A DNA stretch of 30,971 nt, taken from assembly GCA_000226015.1 (NCBI GenBank), contig JH153084.1, positions 7,139 to 38,109 of the forward strand. Direction: 5' to 3'. The stretch's first letter is position 1, and each line of letters starts with the position of its first letter. A program made the position numbers and the translations under genes. This document shows, piece after piece, positions 1 through 9,418 of the stretch. Origin of the DNA: Mnemiopsis leidyi (Eukaryota > Ctenophora > Tentaculata > Lobata > Bolinopsidae). The notes under the pieces are model-generated. The model searched no databases. It had not been told where the DNA came from and was given only the letters and a program-made list of their open reading frames with translations.

Positions 1-165
1 TATTGTGTTGTCAGTGTTATGTGTTGTCAGTGTTATGTGTTGTCAGTGTTATGTGTTGCAGTGTTATGTGTTGCAGTGTTATGTGTTGCAGTGTTATGTG
101 TTGCAGTGTTATGTGTTGCAGTGCTATGTGTTGCCATGCTATGTGTTGCCGTGTTACCTGAAGGA
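1..165. repeat. 15-bp tandem repeat (minisatellite)
   Basis: About ten head-to-tail copies of a 15-bp unit (GTGTTATGTGTTGCA), with slightly longer 16-bp copies at the left end and diverged copies at the right end. It runs off the window edge. Open frames through it exist only because 15 is a multiple of three; they encode a low-complexity Cys/Val string and I do not regard them as genes. Confidence 0.9.
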
Positions 166-395
166 TCCGGGCAAGTTGACGCAATATCCGGGACATGGAG
201 CCGACACTTCGTTACACTCATTCTTGTCTGAGGTAAAATTAGGTGACTTACAAAAACTGGGTTAGAATTTTGCCTCGGATTAATTTCGTAAAGATTCGCA
301 CTTCTTTGTAAGGAAGGACCAATTCTTTAAACCGCTTGTTAGTTAAAAACCGCTACTTGGTTCAAACCCAGTAATTATAAATCGTGAAATGCTTA

Positions 396-850
396 GGGGT
401 CGTTCACATATGACGTCAGCAAATTTTCGGTAATTTTTACTCCCCTCCCCCCTTGGCCTTCCGCCATCATTCATCATCATAACAAAACCCCCCTAAATGT
501 CAGGTAAATTAACACAATAACATCATCACAGTCGGAACCCCCCCCCCCTACTTCATGTCAAAAAACTTGATTTTTGGTCTTTTAATCTGCAGTCATTTTA
601 TACTATGCCAGTGAAAACACAGTATTTCACCAGATTTCTGAATCAGAATTTTTATTTGAAAATTTCCCTTCTGATTTTGTGAAATTCTGATAAAAATTTT
701 CCGAAGAAATCAAAAGTTTTCAAAAATCCTTTAAATCCTAAAAATTTTCGTTGACATCATCATTGGCCAAACCCCCCTCCCCCCTCGTCATCAATTATCA
801 TCATTGGAAACCCCCCCCCCTAGGTGATGACGTCATATGTGAACGACCCC
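396..850. mobile_element. MITE, PIF/Harbinger-like, 455 bp
   Basis: Perfect 23-bp terminal inverted repeats, starting GGGGTCGTTCACATATGACG, lie at 396-418 and 828-850. They are flanked by a direct 3-bp TTA at 393-395 and 851-853, which fits a target-site duplication. A TTA/TAA duplication and G-rich ends are typical of PIF/Harbinger elements. The interior has no transposase frame. It carries four same-direction copies of a CATCAT plus poly-C motif, near 465, 521, 755 and 799. The superfamily call rests only on TIR and TSD. Confidence 0.8.
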
Positions 851-853
851 TTA

Positions 854-2856
854 TTTGTGCCAACCCATTGATCATCAAAACGTGGGTGGCCCTTAACAAA
901 GGTTATCCAAGCAACCATGAAAAAAATACGGCTATTTTTAACCTGAAAAGCTCAAGAGAGACTAACCTGTTGAGCATGATGTTCCCTCCCACCCGTCACA
1001 ACAGCTGAAATATACAGATTAGTTTATGTTCCGATAACTCCACAACAGCGTACATAATGTTCATAATCCTTCACAGTCAGTAGTCATGAAAATGAAATGA
1101 TAAGAGCCATGCCACTGCGCTTATTTTTTCTACACCGAACACGAATGACATCGTTCCTAAAATTCTGATAATCATTTTAGCTGTCCGCTAAAGCCCAATC
1201 ACAAACTATAACAAGGAAAACCAAAAATCTTGATTCTTTAATCTTTTACCTGGTACAGGACTGCTGAACCTGGTTAGTGGCAAGGAGTGTTGTCGAGTTA
1301 CAGGGGTTACCTTGAGCGTCACAAAAGCTGGGGAGAAATGATCCCAATACTCACACTTGATTCAAAACAAGCTCGGATTACAGTATCATGAGGACAATTA
1401 ACCGATTTACAGCACGATTGGCTAAACAGCGCCTTACAGACTTAGCAATGCTACTTTACTCCAACCATGTTTTGATAATTTTATTCAAGATCACGTTTTT
1501 TGTCTCTTACATTCAATCAAATTAGATTATTGTGGTGGTTTTAACTCACTGCGAGAGAGAACGAACTGGCTGACCAAGGCCGACGATCAAACAACCCAAC
1601 AAAAAGGTCCTAAGACCACACCGATTCCCAAATAATCCCAGCGCCAATGTAAAATCAACCTAAAATAATTCCAGCATATACAAAAGCAAACGAATTTTAA
1701 TGGCAGACTTGTAGAAATGAATGATAAGTTTGGGCAATATATCATCCAGGCTTTATCGGGTAGTATAGTGTTACACATGTACGCGTATCAGGCGAGCTTC
1801 GCATTTTCAGGTCTACAAATGTAGTACCTGGCTTGGTGTCCACGTAAGGTACTACGTCTCATTGAGTCTAGACTCGCATGTTCATAATGCTCACTAGAGT
1901 TTAAACTTCTTCTGGTTCATTTTATCGGCGGCTGCGATGAAGTAATGAGTACCTCACGTGTCGCCGCTTCCAGGACTGGAATAAGTTCCTTTCAGTTTCA
2001 TATCCACATAATCCCTGACAATATTTGTAAATATTTGACAACACTCCTTCTTATCTATCTATTGAATTACCTTATCGATCCAAAATTTGACTTGTTTTAG
2101 TTAACAAGAGTAACGGTCGCTATTTACGTTCACGCGACAAAAACACATTTTCATACCTCCCCCTCGATCGTTAACCCTGGCCCTTATAAATGCTTATTTG
2201 CACCTTTGGCGCAAAAGAGATAGGACGGGAAATATAAAGCAGTCGTCCAAAAAGGTATGATGTTTTCAATGAAAATAGCCAACTACTTTACCGAAAAGCT
2301 ATTATTTTACTTTAAATCAAACTTTTTCTTATCCTTATTAGTAGTAATTAGTATGCCAGTAATATTATCCAAACACAACAGACTTTTCTTATGGAATAAT
2401 AAAGCTGTAATTCGTATCCCGCAACAGAAATACACGCCTGTGCACTGTCTATTGTTCCCTGCCAATCTCGCAAGTACACTAACAGTGTACAAATTTTACT
2501 GCTTTACCTCCCTCCTTGTGTACCAATCTCACCTCCCTTTCCAACATGCGTTTTCGTCACGATATCGCCTCTAAAGCAGTCTTCTTCTCCTTAGTAACTT
2601 TCTTGACTCACCTCCTTGGCGGTTTCCAGCTGCTCTATCACCTTTTGTTCACCGTCCTTCCTTGTCTCAATTTTACTTGGGCCGCCCTTCCTATTTATTT
2701 GGTCGGTAAGTTCCTTTATGAGAAAAGAATTAAAGTTCGAACTCTTTAGCTTTAAAAACTACCCGACCTATTGCAGTATTAAAATATACTATTAAATTAA
2801 AAAATGTAATTTCACTTAAACAAAAGATTTCCCTTTTCGGACTCCGCCCAATCGTC
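854..2856. other. Non-coding stretch
   Basis: No convincing exon on either strand. Short open frames (for example 1587-1778 minus and 2257-2574 plus) have no recognisable motif. The stretch is AT-rich intergenic DNA upstream of the protease gene. Confidence 0.5.
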
Positions 2857-2878
2857 AGCTCGCATAAGTCGGAAGTCC
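2857..2878 (+). promoter_or_regulatory. Upstream copy of a 22-bp promoter repeat
   Basis: AGCT(C/T)GCATAAGTCGGAAG followed by TCC occurs here and again exactly 200 bp downstream, with one mismatch in 22. Both copies lie upstream of the cysteine protease on the same strand. The core TCGGAAGT resembles an ETS-type GGAA site. Regulatory function is inferred only from the duplication and position. Confidence 0.4.
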
Positions 2879-3056
2879 CATAGTCCATAACAATTGAATT
2901 ACAACCTTACACGGGCTCTCATAGTAGACCAGCTCAATATGCCGAAAGATTAATAACTATACAATGTTTTATATTACAAGTTGAACAGCCTATCCCATGG
3001 GATCCCATTCACAAAATTTTTTTCACAGCACGTTGTTCAAGCTCAAGCCAGTCATG

Positions 3057-3078
3057 AGCTTGCATAAGTCGGAAGTCC
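3057..3078 (+). promoter_or_regulatory. Proximal copy of the 22-bp promoter repeat
   Basis: Second copy of the repeat at 2857-2878, about 128 bp before the protease ATG and about 85 bp before a TATA-like motif. Sequence outside the 22 bp differs between the copies, so the shared block stands out. Confidence 0.4.
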
Positions 3079-3160
3079 ATTCCATTAAGCAACAAAAAGG
3101 TTTTACTAAACTCGAAAGTGATACGCTGCTCAACCTAGTACCTTTGTTTCGAGTCTTTCT

Positions 3161-3166
3161 TATAAG
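3161..3166 (+). promoter_or_regulatory. TATA-like box of the protease gene
   Basis: TATAAG lies 40 bp upstream of the ATG at 3206. Initiation about 30 bp downstream would leave a 5' leader of only 10-20 nt. The match is short and may be chance. Confidence 0.35.
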
Positions 3167-3205
3167 CAATCGTCTTTCCTCAAACTTATTTCCAACCATA
3201 TCACG

Positions 3206-4576
3206 ATGAAGGTACTGCTGATACTTATCACTCTTGTGGTTGGAGCCTTCTCAGACCGACGAAGCCAGTTCAGAGATGCCATGGAAAAGTTTGCTCAAGC
3301 CGACGGTCTACCAAGGTCAGAGCCACCCTCTGTCGTCAAGGCAAGATTCCAAGCTTTCAATGAATTTGCTGACGTAGTAGACGAAGTCAACTCTAATCCC
3401 GATATCCCTTTCACTTCCGAATGCAACTTCCTCTCCATTCTTACTGACGAAGAAAGGAAAGCCTACCAAGGATTCAACGCTTCTGGGCACGAGGCCGATG
3501 CTACCGAAATTGCCAATGAACGGCTGGTCCTCCGTCAAAATGTCCCTGAAAGCAGAGACTACAGCGACAAGATAGGAGGAATAAAAGATCAAGGAAGTTG
3601 CGGATCTTGCTGGACCTTCGCCGCCACAGCTGCTCTAGAAGGAGAAATGTACTTTGTAAACAGCAAACAAGGCATGAGTCTATCTGAACAAGAGTACATG
3701 GAGTGTGCCACCCCCAGGGATGGGTGTAACGGCGGCTGGATGGAAGACTGCTACGCTTACACCGAGAAGTCCGGCAGGATTGCACCAACCAGTGCTGCTC
3801 CGTATAAAGGTAAAGATAGCAGGTCTTGCAACTACGGGAATGTAGCCAATGCCATGACCCAAGCCGGGGTGGAACTCATTGGAAACGTTAAATTCTACGG
3901 AGATGCCAACCTGCTACAAGCTGCTTCCGAGCACATTGTCTCCGTCGCCATATGGGTTGGGACCAAATTCTCGTCCTACAAAAGTGGACGATATGTGGAC
4001 AGTGGTTGCAACCAACAGCCCAATCACGCCGTGGCTGTGGTTGGATATGGAAACCTAGATGGAAAGAAGTACTGGAAGGTGAGAAACAGTTGGGGAGTCG
4101 GATGGGGCAACAAAGGTTACATCTTGATGGATCGAGAAAAAGACAACATGTGTTTCATATCTCGATACTCTCATTACCCTAAAGTCCAGTGCAGAGGCAC
4201 TGATTGTATTTCTGGTAACACCGATGATGACACTGATGGAGGTGACGACAGTGATGGGGGTGACGATGAAGACGACGACAGTGATGACGGCGGTGATAGA
4301 AGTGAACTTTGTAAGAAGAAGATCCCATTGGTTTCGAAATGCCTCAGAACGCTTGACTTGGCGACGGCAGCGTGTGAAAAGAGCGGAAATGAAAACTGTG
4401 CCATCGTGAAGATGAACAACAGATGTTGGTACGCCGAATCCGACTCCGAATCCGACAATAAATACATCGAACTATTGATGCCGTGTGGTGACATGTGCGA
4501 TATCAGTGCTGGACTCGTCCTCTGTGGAGACTGCAATTGTTGTAGGCACAAGCATATGTGTGACAACCCCATGTAA
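3206..4576 (+). CDS. Secreted papain-family cysteine protease with Asp-rich linker and Cys-rich tail
   Basis: A 456-aa intronless frame. Residues 1-16 form a signal peptide. About 20-112 is an I29-like propeptide with a degenerate ERFNIN/FNEFAD-type region (RFQAFNEFADVVDE). The peptidase domain (C1A, cathepsin-like) runs about 113-325, with oxyanion Gln129, nucleophile Cys135 in QGSCGSCW, His274 in NHAV and Asn294 in NSWG, so it should be active. Residues 339-364 are almost only Asp, Gly and Ser. Residues 365-456 form an extra domain with 12 cysteines ending CGDCNCC...C, which I do not recognise. Typical cathepsins stop at the end of the peptidase domain, so the last ~130 residues are an extension. 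It is probably a secreted or vesicular proenzyme activated by propeptide removal. The lack of introns, when neighbours have them, could mean a retrocopy or a naturally intronless gene. I see no clear AATAAA just after the stop. Confidence 0.93.
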   Translation: MKVLLILITLVVGAFSDRRSQFRDAMEKFAQADGLPRSEPPSVVKARFQAFNEFADVVDEVNSNPDIPFTSECNFLSILTDEERKAYQGFNASGHEADATEIANERLVLRQNVPESRDYSDKIGGIKDQGSCGSCWTFAATAALEGEMYFVNSKQGMSLSEQEYMECATPRDGCNGGWMEDCYAYTEKSGRIAPTSAAPYKGKDSRSCNYGNVANAMTQAGVELIGNVKFYGDANLLQAASEHIVSVAIWVGTKFSSYKSGRYVDSGCNQQPNHAVAVVGYGNLDGKKYWKVRNSWGVGWGNKGYILMDREKDNMCFISRYSHYPKVQCRGTDCISGNTDDDTDGGDDSDGGDDEDDDSDDGGDRSELCKKKIPLVSKCLRTLDLATAACEKSGNENCAIVKMNNRCWYAESDSESDNKYIELLMPCGDMCDISAGLVLCGDCNCCRHKHMCDNPM

Positions 4577-5227
4577 TTATCTTCTCATACATACGGCTGT
4601 TTATTGAAACTTTGAATTTTAAAATTGAAGAAGTATGTATTTTTGTGGTGAGCACAACTTCCCTGCAGCTTTGACGCTTTACGAGTTATATAATTTGAGA
4701 CAGTCTGGACACTGAATTTAAGTCCTTTTTCGTGATTGTAGATAAAATTTTGTGATATACTATGATATTGAAGTTACTTATTAACAAGCTTCGTTTATGA
4801 TTACGTCAAAAATTACTGTCAAACATTTTTATCAACTGAAATATCACAGAGAATGTAATTGCTCCCATCTGTATGCTACATACTGGCTTATCTCGGGTAA
4901 CCGAAACATTTTGTATCTTTTATCTCATATCGTCAATGGGTCGGTGGTCAAAGGGCACGTGAGACTCAACTCATTAGTAATTCACATTTGCACTGGTAAT
5001 GCGTCACAAACGCTACTCACGCGCCACTTGTTTTCGTCTTCCGGAAACGGTCATTGCCCCACGTCCGTAGAAAAATGAAATCTCAGTAAATATTATGGTG
5101 ATTTCTTCTGGAAAATCAGCTGTGACAGCAATGATGCTGCTAAAGCCATCAAACTACAAATACATTATGGATTGATAAAACCTTTTGAGGACATGAAAAC
5201 AAAATTTTCGATTTTGTCAATTTTCCA
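4577..5227. other. Intergenic, possible 5' part of the THEM6-like gene
   Basis: No supported exon. The stretch ends in a good pyrimidine-rich acceptor (TTTTCCAG at 5221-5228), so an upstream leader or coding exon of the next gene may lie here. I could not identify it. Confidence 0.4.
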
Positions 5228-5251
5228 GGAGTAATTCGTCAGTTCGAATAC

Positions 5252-6451
5252 ATGTTTTTTGTCCGAGCTGTATGGTGCTGTGTCACGGCTCTTATCAGCA
5301 GAACAGAAACTCGAGTCCGTGACGTGTTCTTCTTCAAGAGTAAGTCTTCTACCTTCCCGTATAAATCATCGTGAATAAATCAATCGTAATCAACAATCCG
5401 TGATAAGCATTTTGCTTGATCTTGGAATATCTGCTATGCTTGTACGTCAGCAGGAGTTGCCCCATGCGTCCGTAGCAACATATTCGTAATCTTGATATCT
5501 TCAAACTGTTTTAACTTCAATAATTTCTTTCGAAATTTAAGTACCCTTATAATTTGCAGGTAAAGTACCCCTATAAATTGCAGGTAAAGTGTATCCCTAT
5601 GATATTGACTGGATGAAGCACATGAACAACACAAAGTACCTGGGCGTAGCTAAGCTGGCCAGACTCTCTGCTCTGGTGGAGGCAGGCGTCTGGGGCGTTC
5701 CTTATCAGATAGTTTCTTACAGAACTTCATATTGCAAGGAGATCAAACTATCTCAAACTTTCCTGGTCAGAACGCAGGTATTTATATTATGATATCTAAG
5801 ATGAGAAGCACGTATGGTAGACCGAACTTGTAAATTAGCTGTACGGTACGTACTTTTAAACTTGGACCGAAAAGTACAATGCTTGCGAATGCAAAAATCT
5901 GCCCAAAACTCACGTTCATACGACAATTTTCATGGAAACTGAAGTCGCTTGTCGCCGCATTACTTACTGTGTTTCCTTTCGACTTGATCCATGTCAAAAA
6001 TTATGATGATGACACTAAACATAAATTGCAAAAAATCCACTTATGTTGATTCTAGAATTGAAAACTATGTACCATAAAGGAAATTTAAAATGTCATGTTG
6101 TTTCATCTGCTTTCATATGATTTTAATGGTTCTTTGCATTCTTGTTACTATATGCTTAATATTGCTTACATGACCAGTGATCGCTATCAAGGGTCAAACA
6201 TTTTCTCAGCCTATGTAGTATATATTTTCTGTGTTTAAGTATTGAATGTTGGCATGCTTCTAACAGAACATCTTTAGTTTCAGCTAAAAGATCCCGATTT
6301 AAAGACAATTATGATCGATCAGTCATTTTGTGATCCAGAAGAACAAAGCAAAGTTTTCTTCAAACTAAAGAGTGAAGCAATCTCAAACAGCAGAGCGTTT
6401 AGCAACATGAAGAAACTTTGTTCTACTGTTGACTGTCTTAAACAGAACTGA
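5252..6451 (+). CDS. THEM6-like hot-dog thioesterase-fold protein, three exons
   Basis: Exons 5252-5339, 5584-5777 and 6284-6451 join in phase (450 nt, 149 aa). The donors are GTAAGT and GTATTT; both acceptors end in CAG. The first exon encodes a short hydrophobic N-terminus (FFVRAVWCCVTALI) and RVRD. The second carries DIDWMKHMNNTKYL, closely matching the D-x-D...HMNNA(K/R)YL signature of THEM6 and bacterial 4HBT-type hot-dog proteins; this Asp region is the usual active-site area. The third supplies the remaining strands (KVFFKLKSEAISNSRAF). THEM6 proteins are membrane-anchored and poorly characterised; acyl-thioester hydrolysis is the family expectation, not shown here. An acceptor ends at 5228 and the frame stays open from there to the ATG, so the protein may begin further upstream and 5252 is only the best visible start. 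AATAAA occurs at 6926. Confidence 0.8.
5541..5588 (+). repeat. 24-bp tandem duplication of a splice acceptor
   Basis: Copies at 5541-5564 and 5565-5588 differ at two positions. Each contains TTGCAG followed by GTAAA. The downstream AG (5583) gives an open exon. The upstream AG (5559) would add 24 nt in the same frame but bring in a TAA before the hot-dog signature. Confidence 0.85.
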
Positions 6452-6975
6452 AATAGATATCTTCAAGATGCAGGATGATCTTAATTCTTAATTCTCGGTT
6501 TGTGTGTTGTTGTGTGCGTTGTGGGTTCGTGTGTTTGAACTTATAATGATCGGTCTTTTTGTCTGGACAGGTATATTTGAACATTTATGTGTGACCATTA
6601 AACCTGTGTGTCCCCTCTGTTTGCATTTCAGTATGAGTATAACAGCAAATTTATTCAAGATTTTGTCAACTCGCATATTTTACTTATTTCGATATTCTTC
6701 AATAGCTGCAGTTCAAGTAAGAATGATCAGCGTAATATAGCGTTCAAAACTTAGAACTGGTCTGGGATTTGATAAAATGTATTTCTACTCTTTTAAAACT
6801 GGTATACTTTGCTATAGTTCTAGTGCAACATCATTGTTGCAACATAATAGTCTATTTAAAAACCCATGACAGGAGGCCCGCACTTTAATAATTCGCTATC
6901 AAACACTGATTTGTTATCGTTCCTCTAATAAATTATAATAAAAAAAGCGTAGTCTTCTCCGCGAACTGGCCTGCC
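6452..6975. other. 3' region of the THEM6-like gene
   Basis: AT-rich. It holds a donor-like/acceptor-like pair enclosing 61 nt (GTATAT at 6570, TTTCAG ending 6630) that could be a 3'UTR intron. Poly(A) signals AATAAA lie at 6926 and about 6940 on the plus strand. Confidence 0.4.
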
Positions 6976-7065
6976 AGTTTTTATTGCTTGAACTGTAGTA
7001 TAGTACACCCGACAACTATAAAGTTGTCGGGTGTACTATACTATATAGGTTAAGCAATAAAAACT
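6976..7065. repeat. Foldback hairpin between convergent genes
   Basis: Arms 6976-7017 and 7022-7065 pair around a 4-nt loop, with a few bulges. Perfect segments are AGTTTTTATTGCTT against AAGCAATAAAAACT, and the inner TAGTACACCCGACAACT block. The symmetry puts AATAAA on the plus strand (7056-7061) and on the minus strand (6984-6979). It may be a tiny MITE or a structured terminator; I see no clear target-site duplication. Confidence 0.85.
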
Positions 7066-7140
7066 ATATATGTAGTATACATTATATGTTTATACGTTCT
7101 ATCCAACAACTGTTCTCTCTTAAGTCCTTAAGAATCATCG

Positions 7141-8003
7141 CTAAAGACTGCTGTCTAGCACAAAATTATTAAACTTTATTTTCGGATCAAATTCATAAGC
7201 ACAATGACTCACATTGCCACTACTGCTTCCACCAAGGTTCCCAGTGCTCTGACTTTTCGTCATTGCCCCGACAGGTCTCGTCAAATTCTCCCTTCTGTCT
7301 GGCAGGGATATTCTGCCCGGTGAAAAGTTTCTGTTGCACAACACCACATCCTCAACCTCCACAAAGGCTTCGTCTTCCAGGTCCTCTGTTGCGAATGACT
7401 GCAGCCTCAAGCTCATCCCACGTCGGTCATCACTGCCCTGGCTTTGCCAACGAACAGCACTATATCGAGCTTGGGAACCACCGTATGCGTTATCGTTGAG
7501 GTTCAAGTTCTCGTCATCAGACTTTACACGTGCACTTCGCGGCGTCAAACCTCCAAACGAAAACGTGGAGGATGTTTTATCTTGGAACTCCGCCAACAAC
7601 CCTCTAAAAACATGCCTGCTAGCTTTGATTGGCGATTTGACGTTCTCATACCACAGAGAAGGTGTACTCCGGCCTTGAGATCGGGGCGATGTGGCTGTGA
7701 AGAGATTGCTGGAGCCAGGAGTACTCGGTGTTCCAGAAGTGCGATTTAAGGTCTTGTTAAAGACGGAGCCTGAGCTGGCACTAGCCATGGTGTCCTGGTG
7801 GGACAGTGTCGACGATATCACATGGAGGGTACGGTTTAGATGTCTCATGATCCGCTTCTGGCCGACAATTCTGGAGCTGGTACTGGAGGAGTCACCGGTA
7901 GTTGCTCTATCCACGTCCAGCGAGATCGCGCTCCGACTGTCATCTTCTGTCCCTCTTTCTTCGTCTAGTCCTGGTAGTTTGGTGTTTGTTAGTAAGGAGT
8001 CGG
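7141..8003 (-). CDS. Unknown protein, 3'-terminal exon of 287 codons
   Basis: Reading leftwards, an acceptor (GTCATAG) precedes base 8003. The frame is then open to TAG at 7143-7141, beginning mid-codon (two bases) with DSLLTNTKLPGLDEE. The product is polar and rich in Ser, Thr, Arg and Asn, with many short basic-Ser motifs (KSQSTGNL, PRSQGRSTPS, LTPRSARVKS) and no predicted membrane helix, so it is probably a disordered phosphorylated C-terminus. I do not recognise the family. The beginning is missing: the preceding exon must end after codon position one. One candidate is the open stretch at 9222-9099, whose GTGAGG donor has that phase. An AATAAA lies on this strand at 6984-6979, inside the hairpin, 157 nt past the stop. 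The gene converges on the THEM6-like gene. Confidence 0.7.
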
Positions 8004-8928
8004 CTATGACATATCATAATAAATTTTTCATTGTGGTTTAATGGAATATTAGGTCCCTTATTTGGAGGGGGAAGGAGGTCCAGCTTGTCAACTGTTTATT
8101 GTAGTCATGTGACTAATTGGTAGGTTATTCTGTGTTTGGAAAAATAAAACCCCAAACACGGAACCAAATAAAGACAAAAATAAACAAAAAAGTAAAAAAC
8201 AATTCCAATAAACAAAAAAATTAAAAAACTCAATACCAATTTAAAAATTTACCCCCCGCCCCCTTGTGTCCAAAAGATCAAGATCAACAATTATAAACCA
8301 TATTCTGCTTTATTCTTGAACTACGAATATTCCTGTTTTCGTTAGTTATTTATATTTTTATTCATTATATAAAACTATGGTGTAAAGAAGAGGGATAACT
8401 TTGTGATTGTCAGTCCAATCACAAATAGAGCTGCTAGTTTGGTTACGTGCACTGCAGCAAGGCATAAGCAATGGTATAACTAACTAATAGTTATATCATG
8501 GCGTATTCCTTGTTACAAGCTGTACGTAACCACACTAGCAGCCATATGTAGATATCATTTATACTGCCAAACATTACGGTCCGTTTATTTTGTTTGCTTG
8601 AATAAGACCAGTTGTCCATTTTAAGGCCTTATTATTTACTACCATCTTTGATTACTTTTACATCACACAAAAATTAAACAATATTTCAGTTTACAATTTT
8701 TACAATCACTTATATTTCGGATTTTTAGAATGTTATCGTCATTGCCAAAGTTTTGACCATTTGATTTTGAAAACGGTTATTTTTAAATTTTGACCATGCT
8801 CATTCGTAAAATAGTCGCAATTTGCAAAACTTGCAAGAAAATATTTTCACTTTGGACTACTGAAGTACTTTGAACATTGCAAGACATACGATTACATATA
8901 TACACAGAGCTTAAACAGTTTCAGTTCT
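8004..8928. other. AT-rich non-coding stretch with foldback
   Basis: No supported exon. It holds a poly-A/C-rich segment (8140-8265) and the hairpin at 8430-8542. If the exon at 9222-9099 joins the one at 8003, this is part of an intron. Confidence 0.5.
8430..8542. repeat. Imperfect inverted repeat, about 53-bp arms
   Basis: Arms 8430-8482 and 8490-8542 are mutually complementary with mismatches and small indels. Outer blocks are GCTGCTAGTTTGGTTACGT and the complement of ACGTAACCACACTAGCAGC. The loop is a few nucleotides. It resembles a foldback MITE or a miRNA-precursor-like hairpin; no target-site duplication is evident. Confidence 0.8.
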
Positions 8929-8933
8929 TTATT
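8928..8933 (-). terminator. Poly(A) signal overlapping a stop codon
   Basis: AATAAA on the minus strand contains the TAA (8931-8929) that ends the open frame starting near 9222. If used, the 3'UTR would be about 10-30 nt. Confidence 0.4.
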
Positions 8934-9222
8934 GATTTTTCGCATTGTTTACTATTGGTGCTCGTGCTCGTACATCGCGATTCTTGATGAATTTGAAATT
9001 GATGACAATTTCAATGAACCTTAATAATGTGTACTTTTTGGTAGAGCTGTTCTCGATTTGATGTCTCTGAACTATGACAGCCCGTCCTGTCACCTCACCA
9101 CCTGCTTGATCGTCATGCTGATCCAGCCGTCCGCGAACAAACTTCTTATCACCCTTACTGTGGTCAACATTTTTTAAAGTTGGTCCTGAATTGCTGCGTT
9201 TCAAGTCCTGAATTACTGCGCA
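8929..9222 (-). CDS. Candidate exon of unknown protein (terminal, or internal to the 8003-7141 gene)
   Basis: Open for 97 codons with no ATG start, so it is an exon or part of one. Possible acceptors end next to 9222 or 9193. The product (SNSGPTLKNVDHSKGDKKF ... NFKFIKNRDVRARAP) is basic and polar and not recognised. There are two readings. Read through, it is a last exon ending in TAA within AATAAA. Alternatively the donor GGTG|GTGAGG (last exon base 9099) has the right phase to join the acceptor at 8003, making it the penultimate exon of that gene. Both could occur as alternative ends. The 5' part overlaps a foldback repeat, which lowers my confidence. Confidence 0.4.
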   Translation of the reverse strand, partial: CAVIQDLKRSNSGPTLKNVDHSKGDKKFVRGRLDQHDDQAGGEVTGRAVIVQRHQIENSSTKKYTLLRFIEIVINFKFIKNRDVRARAPIVNNAKNQ

Positions 9223-9273
9223 CTAGCTTACTGTAATTATAAGTATAAGCGCGCAGTAATTCAGGACCAACTT
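9177..9273. repeat. Inverted repeat with 22-bp arms plus an inner copy
   Basis: AAGTTGGTCCTGAATTGCTG at 9177-9196, extending to 9198, pairs with 9252-9273 with one mismatch in 22. A second copy of the arm (AAGTCCTGAATTACTGCGC, 9203-9221) can pair with the same right arm, giving two competing hairpins. It overlaps the start of the candidate minus-strand exon. Confidence 0.85.
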
Positions 9274-9418
9274 GAAAAAACGTTCATCACAGTAACCTTA
9301 TCCGCACGGGTGTCATCTGCTGTTTAGGGTTCGTGTTATTTTATTTCCTGGTTCTCTTTTCCTTTACTTATCTCTGCCTGGCTCTGCTTGCTCGGGCGGT
9401 GTCCCGTACCGCACAACT

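Noticed and set aside
5..265. Open frames through the left tandem repeat on both strands
   Set aside because: They follow from a 15-bp repeat without stops; the peptides are simple repeats with no start context or domain.
751..1008. 85-codon plus-strand frame
   Set aside because: Its first third lies in the MITE and its right TIR; no motif, and it crosses the element boundary.
2257..2574. 105-codon plus-strand frame beginning with ATG
   Set aside because: Hydrophobic, AT-driven codon use, no recognisable domain and no splice or promoter support; kept out as probable chance.
4174..4572. 132-codon minus-strand frame opposite the protease
   Set aside because: Shadow of the protease tail: Ser/Pro strings come from the complement of the Asp-rich linker.
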